DNA of 21,223 nt from an uncultured Alphaproteobacteria bacterium (GTDB lineage Bacteria; Pseudomonadota; Alphaproteobacteria; Reyranellales; Reyranellaceae), in the NCBI GenBank assembly GCA_903929895.1, contig CAIYWM010000835.1, positions 1 through 21,223 of the forward strand, given 5' to 3'. The notes beneath the pieces were generated by a model, which had not been told where the DNA came from, did no database searches, and worked only from the letters and a program-made list of their open reading frames with translations. Positions 7,754 to 15,039 of this stretch are shown here, piece after piece. Numbering within the stretch: position 1 is the first letter of the stretch; each line of letters starts with the position of its first letter. Both the position numbers and the translations under genes were made by a program.

Positions 7754-8905
7754 ATGTACGACGCGGGCAACGCGCTGAAGATCGTGGAGGCGCTGAAGGA
7801 CACCGAGGCCGAGTCGGAGGCCAACCGGCAGCTCAGTGCTCGCGCCGTTGACCTGCTTCATCAATCTGGCGTCACCCGTATCGTGGCCCCTGCCGCTTAT
7901 GGCGGCTACGAACTGCCGGTCCGGGCCCTGGTGGAAGCCGAGCGGACGATCGCCCAGGGCAGCACGGCGGCCTCATGGGTGCTGATGGTTTGCGCGGCCC
8001 ACACCTTCATCGCCGGCCGCCTGCCCTCGCAGGGCCAGGATGAAATCTTCGGCGGCCATCCGGGCATGCTCATTCCGGGCGTGCCGTCGCTTCGCGGCAC
8101 CTGCCAGCGCGCCGATGGCGGCTACATCCTCAACGGTCGTTGGCCCTATGCCAGCGGGGCCGACCATGGTGACTGGGTCCTGGTGGGCTGCAAGGGACTC
8201 CGCAACGAAGCGGGCGCCTCCTGCCCCTCCCTGATCGTGGTGATGCCCAAGAAGGACGCCGTCATCGACGACACCTGGTTCACCCTCGGCATGCGCGGGA
8301 CCGGTTCCAAGGACATCGTTCTCGACAACGTCTTCATCCCGGAGCGGTACGCGGTCCCCATGTTGGAGGCTCAGCAGGGCACCGTCCCGGGAATCGACAT
8401 CCCGCTTTATCGGCTTCCGATCCGCCCGACCCTGGCGACGATGCTGCTCGGCACGATCGTGGGAATGGCCGAGCGTGGACTGCAGCTCTTCATCGACAAG
8501 ACCCGCGGTCGACGCGACGTCTACACCGGCGTGATGAAGGCCGAGAACGCCGGCGTGCAGCGGAGGGTCGCGGAGGCGAGCGTGGAAATCTCCTGCGCCT
8601 GGGCGCTCACTCGGCAGAACTGCGACCTCCTCGAGGAGGCGATGCTGCGCGATCCCCCGATGCCCGCGGCGAAGCGGGCACAAATCCGCTGGAATGCGGC
8701 CTACGCCACCGAGTTGTGCCGGCGTGCCTGCAACAGGCTCTTCGAGGGTGCGGGTGCGGGTGCTGCCCATGACAGCCATGTCATGCAGGTCTTCTTTCGC
8801 GACATGAACACCGCGTCACACCACGCCATGCTGGATTTCGACGTGAACGTCGAGATACAGGGCAAGAGCCTGCTGGGCGTGCACCTCGACGACGCCTGGG
8901 TGTGA
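7754..8905 (+). CDS. Acyl-CoA dehydrogenase-fold flavin monooxygenase (group D, two-component type)
   Basis: This 383-residue protein has an acyl-CoA-dehydrogenase-like fold: an N-terminal helical part, a central beta domain with GRWPYASGADHGDW (128-141) and GMRGTGSKDIVLDNVFIP (179-196), and a C-terminal helical part. The W-P-Y-A-S-G-x-x-H pattern and a C-terminus lacking the acyl-CoA dehydrogenase catalytic Glu context point to group D flavin monooxygenases (relatives of HsaA, HpaH/C2 and DszC). These use reduced flavin from a partner reductase to hydroxylate or desulfurise aromatic substrates. The ATG at 7754 is chosen over an in-frame GTG at 7742 because GGAGG lies five bases upstream. No reductase is seen next to it. 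It ends exactly where the convergent LysR gene ends, with no base between the stop codons. Confidence 0.8.
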   Translation: MYDAGNALKIVEALKDTEAESEANRQLSARAVDLLHQSGVTRIVAPAAYGGYELPVRALVEAERTIAQGSTAASWVLMVCAAHTFIAGRLPSQGQDEIFGGHPGMLIPGVPSLRGTCQRADGGYILNGRWPYASGADHGDWVLVGCKGLRNEAGASCPSLIVVMPKKDAVIDDTWFTLGMRGTGSKDIVLDNVFIPERYAVPMLEAQQGTVPGIDIPLYRLPIRPTLATMLLGTIVGMAERGLQLFIDKTRGRRDVYTGVMKAENAGVQRRVAEASVEISCAWALTRQNCDLLEEAMLRDPPMPAAKRAQIRWNAAYATELCRRACNRLFEGAGAGAAHDSHVMQVFFRDMNTASHHAMLDFDVNVEIQGKSLLGVHLDDAWV

Positions 8906-9808
8906 TCACCCCGCCTGCTGCGCCACTTCTGACAGGGAGACGATCCAGTCGCGGAACGCCTTGATCTTGCGCCGCCGGATCGCCTCGGGCGGATAGACGA
9001 GATAATAGGCGAAGTCCGAGGAGCGCTTGAACTCGAAGGGCACGACCAGCCGGCCGGCCTTGAGGTCGGGCTCGACCAGCGGATTGCGCCCGACCGCCAC
9101 CCCGAGCCCATCCATCGCCGCCTGATAGGCTGCTAACGGGAAGTCAAACGAGACGCCACGCGAGGCATCGACGCCCTTCACGCCCGCGGCCGTCAGCCAG
9201 ACCTGCCAGTCGTCCGGGAAGTTGCCGATATGCAGCAGCGTGAACCGCTTGAGGTCGGTTGGCTTCTTCAGGCCGTTCGGCCCCTTGAGCAACGAGGGCG
9301 CGCAAACCGGCATGACGTCCTCGGCAACCAGCCGCTCGGCCATCAGGTTCGGCCACTGACCGCGGCCATAGCGGATACCGATGTCGACATCCTCGCGCGA
9401 GAAATCGACCAGCCCCGTGCCGGTCGAAATGCGCACGTCGATCTCGGTGTTGGCACGTTGAAAGCCGCCCAGCCGAGGCACCAGCCATTTCATGGCGAAC
9501 GACGCCGTGGTCGTTACCGTGAGGTGGCCGCCCTTGTCCTTCTGCAGCAGCTTCTCGGTCGCCTCGTTCAGCTGGTCGAAGGCAGCTCGCACCGAGGGGA
9601 GATAGGCCTGACCGGCCTCAGACAGCAGCAGAGAGCGATTGCGCCGCACGAACAATTTTAATCCGAGTCGCTGCTCCAGCCCACGCACCTGATGGCTGAT
9701 CGCGGCCTGCGTGACGCTCAATTCTTCCGCGGCATCGGTAAAGCTCATATGCCGTGCCGCTGCCTCGAAGGCGCGCAATCCATTAAGGGGCGGCAGGGAT
9801 CGTTTCAT
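8906..9808 (-). CDS. LysR family transcriptional regulator, GcvA-like
   Basis: This 300-residue regulator has an N-terminal helix-turn-helix at about 5-64 (LNGLRAFEAAARHMSFT, then ELSVTQAAISHQVRGLEQRL) and a periplasmic-binding-like effector domain at about 92-295. The opening KRSLPPLNGLRAFEAAARH and TVTTTASFAMKWLVPRL are characteristic of the GcvA-like subgroup, which includes regulators of glycine cleavage and of beta-lactamase (AmpR). The gene is divergent from the small DUF1127 gene 116 bases away and is likely to control it and itself. The effector is not predictable. Confidence 0.92.
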   Translation of the reverse strand: MKRSLPPLNGLRAFEAAARHMSFTDAAEELSVTQAAISHQVRGLEQRLGLKLFVRRNRSLLLSEAGQAYLPSVRAAFDQLNEATEKLLQKDKGGHLTVTTTASFAMKWLVPRLGGFQRANTEIDVRISTGTGLVDFSREDVDIGIRYGRGQWPNLMAERLVAEDVMPVCAPSLLKGPNGLKKPTDLKRFTLLHIGNFPDDWQVWLTAAGVKGVDASRGVSFDFPLAAYQAAMDGLGVAVGRNPLVEPDLKAGRLVVPFEFKRSSDFAYYLVYPPEAIRRRKIKAFRDWIVSLSEVAQQAG

Positions 9809-9823
9809 CGTGCGTCCTTCACA

Positions 9824-9839
9824 TGAGCTAATTTAATCA
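9824..9839. promoter_or_regulatory. Candidate LysR-type operator between lysR and the DUF1127 gene
   Basis: TGAGCTAATTTAATCA is an AT-rich imperfect palindrome (outer TGA/TCA arms and a central AATT-like core) in otherwise GC-rich DNA. It starts 16 bases upstream of the LysR start codon. Such T-Nx-A sites within a divergent region are usual for LysR regulators that act on themselves and the opposite gene. The match is loose (5 of 8 pairs), so this is a suggestion only. Confidence 0.3.
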
Positions 9840-9924
9840 AAACAGGACAAAGGGTCGTTTGTAAAGGGGGGTCCCGGAGCGCACATCAGGCCCAACAGAA
9901 CTCAACCCTTTCGGGAGCAGTCCC

Positions 9925-10128
9925 ATGGCCAACATATCCCTCCAGTACTCATCGCAGGCCCCGCTGGCCGGCACCTTCACCGCCTTCGGCCAGATCCTCG
10001 CCACCTGGCGCGAGCGGGCCAGGCAGCGCCGCGAACTCGTCAACCTGGACTACCGGACAATGCGTGATCTGGGCATCAGCCCGACCGACGTCCAGTTCGA
10101 GGCGAACAAGCCCTTCTGGCGCAGCTGA
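9925..10128 (+). CDS. DUF1127 domain small protein (YjiS-like)
   Basis: This 67-residue protein carries a C-terminal DUF1127 motif. An Arg-rich helix (TWRERARQRRELVNLDYRTMRDLGIS, about residues 28-53, split here only by the reader's eye) is followed by the short tail EANKPFWRS. DUF1127 proteins are small and basic. They are common in Alphaproteobacteria, where some bind RNA and affect RNA turnover and nutrient responses; no catalytic role is expected. GGGAG seven bases before the ATG supports the start. It is divergent from a GcvA-like LysR gene, a recurrent arrangement, and followed by a strong terminator, so it forms a single-gene unit. Confidence 0.87.
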   Translation: MANISLQYSSQAPLAGTFTAFGQILATWRERARQRRELVNLDYRTMRDLGISPTDVQFEANKPFWRS

Positions 10129-10190
10129 CATCCGAATCCGGAGGGGTCCCGTTCCTTACCCTGCGCGGGACCATCCCACTCCGGTGCCTG

Positions 10191-10236
10191 GCCGGCGGTC
10201 GCTCCAGCCTCCCTTGCGACCGCCGGCTTTTTCTTT
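10191..10236 (+). terminator. Strong intrinsic terminator after the DUF1127 gene
   Basis: A perfect 12-base-pair stem, GCCGGCGGTCGC (10191-10202) with GCGACCGCCGGC (10216-10227), closes a 13-base loop and is followed directly by TTTTTCTTT (10228-10236). It ends the DUF1127 transcript and separates it from the TPR gene starting at 10271. Confidence 0.94.
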
Positions 10237-10270
10237 GCGGGCCGGCACGTCCCTCTGCTAGAGCCGCCCC

Positions 10271-11497
10271 GTGCCGCTCAACGACCAGCAGATCCAGTCC
10301 CTCGGCCGCGACGCCCTGCAGCGCGCGGCGGCGGGCGATTTCGCGTCGGCCGAAGAGATGTTCGCCCGCATCGTCGAGGCGCGTCCCAACATGGGCCAGG
10401 CACTCCATCTGCTGGGCCAGGTGCGGCTGAAGCTCGGCCGTTTTGCCGAGGCGCGCGAGCCGCTGGAGCGGGCCGCGCAGTTTCTGCCGCGCGACGTCGC
10501 CGCTCAGACCAACCTTGCAGGCTGCCTGATGCAGCTCGGCCGGCACGAGCAGGCGCTGGCCGCGCTTGCCAAGGCGGCGCGGCTCAAGCCGGACGACGCT
10601 GTCATCTCCCACAATACCGGCCGCACCCTCGAAGCGCTGGGTCGGGCCGAGGAAGCCGAGCGCGCCTACGATCTCGCTCTGTCGATCGACCACCGGCTGC
10701 TGCCGGCGCTCAGCGCACGGGCGGAGCTGCTGGCCGCGCGCGGCGAATGGGCCGGCGCCCTCGCCGATCTCGAAACGGCGCTGGTGAGCCAGCCCGACGA
10801 TCCGCGTCTCAGGCTGCGACGTGGCGAGCTGATGTTGCGCCAAGGCGACTGGTGGCGCGGGCTCGGCGATTACGAAGCGCGGCTCGAGATGCCGGGCGAG
10901 CGCTACACGCCCGATCTGCCGCGCTGGCAGGGCGAACCGCTCGACGGCCGGCTGCTGCTCTACCCCGAGCAGACCGACATCGAGAGCGACGCGGCCCTGC
11001 GCGATACCTTGATGCTCGCTCGCGGCGTCGAGGCCGTCGTGCAATGCAGTGAGATCCTCGCCGGCTGGTTCGACGGACCGACCGTGCGCCGCGGCGAACC
11101 GCTCGACGGTTTCGCGGCTGCCGCCCCGCTGCGCAGCCTGCCGCTTCTGATGAACTGGACGCGCGACGCGCTGCCGCCACCGGCAACGCTGCGACGCAGG
11201 CCCGAGCCTTCTTCGCGCATCGGCTGGTTCAGCGCCTCCGAGCCTCCCCCTGGCCTGGCCGGTCGCGATCTCGTGCGCTCTCCAGAGGAGATCCCGACCT
11301 GTCGTCTCGTCGTGGGCGACGACACCTGGCCCGTTCATGCCGCGGCTTCGCTCGGCATCGCGACGGTGATCCTGGTGCCGCCTATCGCAGACTGGCTCTG
11401 GGGACCGAACCTCGGAATATCGCCGTGGTATGCGTCTGCGGAACTGCTGCGCGACGATGATCGCGAAGGACTGGCGGCGCGGCTCGCCGGGTGCTGA
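10271..11497 (+). CDS. TPR protein with shortened glycosyltransferase-like C-terminal region
   Basis: This 408-residue protein starts at a GTG with no clear ribosome binding site. Residues about 10-200 are five to six TPR units (for example ALHLLGQVRLKLGRFAEAREPLERA and the following repeats with conserved Leu, Gly, Ala and Pro), giving a protein-binding solenoid. Residues 200-240 (GLGDYEARLEM...PRWQGEPLDGRLLLYPEQ) and 345-408 (LVVGDDTWPVHAAASLGI, then DWLWGPNLGISPWY) match the start and end of the glycosyltransferase-like module in TPR-glycosyltransferase proteins. The stretch between is short and poorly conserved, and the usual E-Q-G-x-G-D motif reads EQTDIESD. The enzyme part is probably reduced or inactive. 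The gene ends 44 bases before leuC on the same strand. Confidence 0.8.
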   Translation: MPLNDQQIQSLGRDALQRAAAGDFASAEEMFARIVEARPNMGQALHLLGQVRLKLGRFAEAREPLERAAQFLPRDVAAQTNLAGCLMQLGRHEQALAALAKAARLKPDDAVISHNTGRTLEALGRAEEAERAYDLALSIDHRLLPALSARAELLAARGEWAGALADLETALVSQPDDPRLRLRRGELMLRQGDWWRGLGDYEARLEMPGERYTPDLPRWQGEPLDGRLLLYPEQTDIESDAALRDTLMLARGVEAVVQCSEILAGWFDGPTVRRGEPLDGFAAAAPLRSLPLLMNWTRDALPPPATLRRRPEPSSRIGWFSASEPPPGLAGRDLVRSPEEIPTCRLVVGDDTWPVHAAASLGIATVILVPPIADWLWGPNLGISPWYASAELLRDDDREGLAARLAGC

Positions 11498-11541
11498 TAT
11501 CCGCCTCCGGCGGAAACACCCAACACCCAGAGGCCAACCCC

Positions 11542-12936
11542 ATGGGCAAGACCCTGTTCGACAAGATCTGGGACAGCCACGTCATCACCGATCTCGGCAA
11601 CGGCTTCGTGCTGCTGCACATCGATCGCTTGCTGCTCCATGACATGTCGGGCGGCAAGGCGCTGAAAGAAGCCATCGACAAGGGCTATCCGCCGGTGCAG
11701 CCGCGGCTGATCTACGGCACGCCCGATCACACCATGTCGACCAGGCCCGGCCGCACCGAGCACACCCATCCGCCGGGCCTGCCGCTGATCAAGTCGATGC
11801 GCGAGACAACCAGCGCCTACGGCATCAAGCTGTTCGACCTCGGCCAGGACGGGCAGGGCATCGTTCACGTGATGGGTCCCGAGCAGGGGCTGACGCTTCC
11901 CGGCACGACTCTCGTCTGCGGCGACAGCCATACCTCCACGCACGGCGGCATGGGTGCACTGGCCTTCGGCATCGGCTCGTCCGAGCTCGTGCATGTGATC
12001 GCGACGCAAACGATGGTGCAGCGCAAGCCCAAGCGGATGCGCGCCAGCTTCGAAGGCAAGCTGCTGCCGGGCGTCACGGCCAAGGACATGATCCTTCACC
12101 TGATCGGCGAACTCGGTACCGCCGCCGGCACGGGCTATTCGGTCGAGTATGCGGGCTCGGCGGTGCGGGCGCTGCCGGTCGAGGCGCGCCTGACGCTCTG
12201 CAACCTCACCATCGAGATGGGCGCGCGCACCGGCATGGTGGCGCCCGACGACACGACCTACGAGTATCTGAACGGCCGCGACTATGCGCCCAAGGGCGCG
12301 ATGTGGGACCGTGCCGTCGCGCACTGGCGCACCCTGCCGACCGATCCCGATGCCGAGTTCGATCGCGAGCACACGATCGACATGAAGAACGTCGCGCCGC
12401 AGATCACCTGGGGCACGAGTCCCGAGCATGTCATCGCCGTCGATCGCGCCATTCCCGATCCGCGCACCGGTCCGGAGGAGAAGCGCGGCGCCTGGGAAGC
12501 GGCGCTCCAGTATCAGGGGCTCGAGCCCGGCAAGCCGATCGAGGGCACCCCTGTCGACTGGGTGTTCATCGGCTCCTGCACCAACTCCCGCATCTCCGAC
12601 CTGCGCGCCGCCGCCGAGATCGTGAAGGGCCGCCACAAGGCCGACCACGTGACCGCCTGGGTCGTGCCGGGCTCCGTGCGCATCAAGGCCGAAGCCGAGG
12701 CCGAGGGGCTGGACCGCGTGTTCCTCGATGCCGGCTTCGAATGGCGCGAGCCCGGCTGCTCGATGTGCCTCGCCTCCAACGGCGAGCGGGTGCCGCCGGG
12801 CAAGCGCAGCGTCTCGACCTCCAACCGCAACTTCGTCGGCCGACAAGGCCCCGGCGCGCGCACCCATCTCGCCAGCCCCGCCATGGCCGCCGCCGCCGCC
12901 ATCAAGGGCGCCATCGCCGACGTCAGGAAGATCTGA
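11542..12936 (+). CDS. leuC: 3-isopropylmalate dehydratase large subunit
   Basis: LeuC and LeuD form the enzyme that isomerises 2-isopropylmalate to 3-isopropylmalate in leucine synthesis. The 464-residue product has the family length. The three cysteines that hold the 4Fe-4S cluster are in place: C346 in GSCTNSR, and C406 and C409 in GCSMC. Other aconitase-family signatures are CGDSHTSTHG and TSNRNFVGRQG. The start is the ATG at 11542 (MGKTLFDKIWDSHV), with AGAGG eight bases upstream; an ATG 51 bases earlier adds residues not found in the family. leuD begins two bases after the stop. A related substrate such as dimethylmalate or citraconate is possible but less likely given the strong match. 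Confidence 0.96.
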   Translation: MGKTLFDKIWDSHVITDLGNGFVLLHIDRLLLHDMSGGKALKEAIDKGYPPVQPRLIYGTPDHTMSTRPGRTEHTHPPGLPLIKSMRETTSAYGIKLFDLGQDGQGIVHVMGPEQGLTLPGTTLVCGDSHTSTHGGMGALAFGIGSSELVHVIATQTMVQRKPKRMRASFEGKLLPGVTAKDMILHLIGELGTAAGTGYSVEYAGSAVRALPVEARLTLCNLTIEMGARTGMVAPDDTTYEYLNGRDYAPKGAMWDRAVAHWRTLPTDPDAEFDREHTIDMKNVAPQITWGTSPEHVIAVDRAIPDPRTGPEEKRGAWEAALQYQGLEPGKPIEGTPVDWVFIGSCTNSRISDLRAAAEIVKGRHKADHVTAWVVPGSVRIKAEAEAEGLDRVFLDAGFEWREPGCSMCLASNGERVPPGKRSVSTSNRNFVGRQGPGARTHLASPAMAAAAAIKGAIADVRKI

Positions 12937-12938
12937 AC

Positions 12939-13556
12939 ATGGACAAGTTCACCAAGGTGACCGGCGTCGCCACGCCGCTGATGCGCCAGAACGTCGACAC
13001 CGACCTGATCATCCGCATCGAGCGGCTGGTCGACAATGTCACGCGAGAGGGACTTGGGCCCTATGCCTTCGAGCAGATCCGCTTCAAGCCCGACGGCAGC
13101 GAGGATCCGGACTGCATCTTCAACCAGACGCCCTATCGCGACGCGCCGATCATCCTCAGCCGTGAGAATTTCGGCTGCGGCTCGAGCCGCGAGGGCGCCG
13201 TCTGGGCGCTGAAGGGCATGGGCATCAAGGCGGTGATCGCGCCCTACTTCGGCGACATCTTCAACAACAACTGCTTCCAGAACGGACTTCTCCCGGTGGC
13301 GCTGCCGATCCACGAGATCGAGTAGCTCGCCGACGAGATGAAGGCTTCGCCCGGCAACGCGCGGATCACCGTCGACCTCGAGAACTGCCAGGTCATCTCG
13401 CCGACCGGCCGCACGATTCCCTTTCAGGTCGACGCGCGGCGCCAACACGCCATGCTGAACGGCCTCGACGACATCGCGCTCACCATGTCGCGCCGCGATG
13501 AGATCGAGGCGTGGCAGACGTCCGACAAGAGTTCGCGCCCCTGGGTCTGGCTGTAG
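12939..13556 (+). pseudogene. leuD: 3-isopropylmalate dehydratase small subunit, interrupted by an in-frame TAG codon
   Basis: Read through, this is a full LeuD of 206 codons including the normal terminal TAG at 13554. It carries NVDTD (18-22), the substrate-loop motif ENFGCGSSRE (76-85) and the C-terminal part RRQHAMLNGLDDIALT. Codon 129 (13323-13325) is TAG, between HEIE and LADEMKASPGNA. The family reads straight through here, usually with Glu, Gln or Asp (E. coli: DAEVDELF). The frame is unchanged on both sides, so this is a single base substitution (CAG or GAG to TAG), not a frameshift. Without suppression, only 128 residues are made and the last third is lost. Possible explanations are a real recent loss, a sequencing error, or readthrough. 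It starts two bases after leuC, and the downstream transporter starts four bases after its final stop. Confidence 0.9.
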
Positions 13557-13560
13557 GCGC

Positions 13561-14424
13561 TTGAGCCCGCTGCACCTCGCGGCGGCTCTCCTCATCGTGG
13601 CGATGTGGGGGCTGAACTTCACGGTCATCCGCTTCGGCCTCGACGAGTTCACGCCCTTCGCCTTCGCGACCTGGCGCTTCCTGCTGGGCGCCCTGCCGGC
13701 CTTCTTCATTCCCAAGCCCGCCGTCTCCTGGTCCGTCCTGGCGGGGATCGGCGGCCTGATGTTCGGCGGCCAGTTCATCTTCCTGTTCTTCGCCATGGGG
13801 GCCGGCCTGCCGCCCGGCCTCACCTCCGTGCTGGTGCAGCTCCAAGGGCCGCTCACCGTCGTGCTGGCCGCCCTGCTGCTGCGCGAACACGCCACGCGCG
13901 GGCAGTGGCTCGGCCTCGCCGTTGCGGTCGCCGGTGTGGTGCTGCTCGCACGCTCGATCTCCGACGACACGCCGCTGCTGGCGATTGGCCTGGCGCTGAT
14001 GTCGGCCTTCACCTGGGCGCTGGGCAATCTCGTCTTCCGCTCGGCCCGCGGGGTCTCGATGTTCGCCGTCACCGTCTGGGCGAGCGTCCTGCCGCCAATC
14101 CCGCTTGCTCTCGCGTCCCTCGTGCTCGACGGGCCGGCGGCGCTGGCCGCGCCGATCCTCGCGCCGACCTGGCTTGGCTGGTTCGTGCTCTTCTACACGG
14201 TCGTTCCGGTGATGTGGCTGGGCTACCTGATCTGGGGCACGCTGCTGCGTACCTATCCCGCCGCGAAGGTCGGCCCCGTCAGCCTGCTCGTGCCCTGTGC
14301 CGCGCTCGCCATCTCGGCCTACCTGACCGGCGAGCCGCTGTCGGCGGAGCGCCTCGCGGCCGTGGCGGTCGTGCTGGGCGGCGTGGCGCTCGGCGTCTAC
14401 GCTTCGGCGCGACGCTTGCGCTGA
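13561..14424 (+). CDS. eamA: EamA/DMT-family exporter (O-acetylserine/cysteine exporter-like)
   Basis: This 287-residue protein has about ten hydrophobic helices in two EamA repeats (about 5-128 and 138-284). MWGLNFTVIRFGL near the start, FIFLFFAMGAGLPPGLTSVLV, FTWALGNLVF and the segment YLIWGTLLRTYPAAKVGPVS follow the E. coli EamA (YdeD) sequence closely. EamA exports cysteine and O-acetylserine across the inner membrane, so the symbol is reasonable, though the exact substrate is not proven. The TTG at 13561 is chosen because the first membrane helix starts four residues later; an upstream ATG at 13498 would add an Arg-rich tail inside leuD. It starts four bases after the leuD stop, suggesting translational coupling, and its end overlaps the convergent lrp-type gene by 28 bases. 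Confidence 0.85.
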   Translation: MSPLHLAAALLIVAMWGLNFTVIRFGLDEFTPFAFATWRFLLGALPAFFIPKPAVSWSVLAGIGGLMFGGQFIFLFFAMGAGLPPGLTSVLVQLQGPLTVVLAALLLREHATRGQWLGLAVAVAGVVLLARSISDDTPLLAIGLALMSAFTWALGNLVFRSARGVSMFAVTVWASVLPPIPLALASLVLDGPAALAAPILAPTWLGWFVLFYTVVPVMWLGYLIWGTLLRTYPAAKVGPVSLLVPCAALAISAYLTGEPLSAERLAAVAVVLGGVALGVYASARRLR

Positions 14425-14906
14425 ACACCTCGCGCCGTCTTGCCGAACACCGACGGCGGCACCGCGCGGTTCACGACCTCGCGCAACGCGAAGCTCGATT
14501 CCAGCCGAGCGACCCGCGGCAGGCGCGAGAGTTCGGTGCGATGGATGTGCTCGAAATCCTCGATGTCGCGCGCCAACACGATCACGACATAGTCGTCGCT
14601 GCCGGACATCAGGAAGCAGCGCACCACCGAGGGACAGTCGATGACTCCCCGCTCGAATGCGGTCAGCGCCTCGTCGCTCTGACTGTCGAGCGTGATCCGC
14701 ACCACGACCGTCGTGGCCAGCCCGAAGCGGCCCAGATCCAGCACGGCCTGGTAGCCGCGGATCAGGCCCTCCTCCTCCAGCGCACGCTGCCGCCGCGCCA
14801 CCGCCGTGCTCGACAGGCCGACCCGCGCCGCGAGATCGACCTGGCTCACCCGGGCATTCTCCGTCAGCTCCGACAGGATGGTGGCGTCGATCTTGTCGGG
14901 ATGCAT
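14397..14906 (-). CDS. Lrp/AsnC family transcriptional regulator (AldR-like)
   Basis: This 169-residue regulator has an N-terminal helix-turn-helix (KIDATILSELTENARVSQ, then DLAARVGLSSTAVARRQRALEEEGLIRGY, residues about 5-52). It has an AsnC/RAM ligand-binding domain at about 65-145 with GSDDYVVIVLARDIEDF. Members bind amino acids and form octamers that wrap DNA. The ATG at 14906 is preferred because AGGA lies eight bases upstream; an ATG nine codons earlier is possible. It is divergent from ald, the classic arrangement for a local activator of alanine dehydrogenase responding to alanine. A promoter reading TTGTGT (complement of 14959-14964), a 17-base spacer and TACGCT (complement of 14936-14941) precedes it. 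Confidence 0.92.
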   Translation of the reverse strand: MHPDKIDATILSELTENARVSQVDLAARVGLSSTAVARRQRALEEEGLIRGYQAVLDLGRFGLATTVVVRITLDSQSDEALTAFERGVIDCPSVVRCFLMSGSDDYVVIVLARDIEDFEHIHRTELSRLPRVARLESSFALREVVNRAVPPSVFGKTARGVQRKRRAEA

Positions 14907-14924
14907 GTTCGGATTCCTGCGTGT

Positions 14925-15000
14925 TTTCGGCATTGAGCGTAGAATTTCGGCAAGAGAGACACAATTCATCTTGAGAATGCCGGGAAACAAACCGGCATTC
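14925..15000. promoter_or_regulatory. Candidate Lrp-type multi-site operator in the lrp/ald divergent region
   Basis: Two direct copies of TTTCGGCA lie at 14925-14932 and 14945-14952, exactly 20 bases apart (two helix turns), overlapping the predicted lrp promoter. A perfect inverted repeat, GAATGCCGG (14975-14983) with CCGGCATTC (14992-15000), follows and contains the same CGGCA core in both directions. Repeated, helically phased half-sites between an Lrp-family gene and its target are what this family usually binds. The assignment is by position and symmetry, not by a known consensus. Confidence 0.45.
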
Positions 15001-15039
15001 CTTGGTTTGATGCCCCCGAACCTGCCTGGAGATGACCCT

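Noticed and set aside
5797..7851. Long plus-strand open frame of over 650 codons
   Set aside because: It runs antisense through two well-supported genes (LLM and GntR) and crosses their promoter region. Its composition is typical of a GC-rich shadow frame.
11335..12867. Minus-strand open frame opposite leuC
   Set aside because: leuC is certain from its cluster cysteines. The antisense product has no recognisable motif.
13338..13556. Separate small gene after the leuD stop
   Set aside because: Its product is the C-terminal third of LeuD in the same frame, so it was merged into the interrupted leuD.
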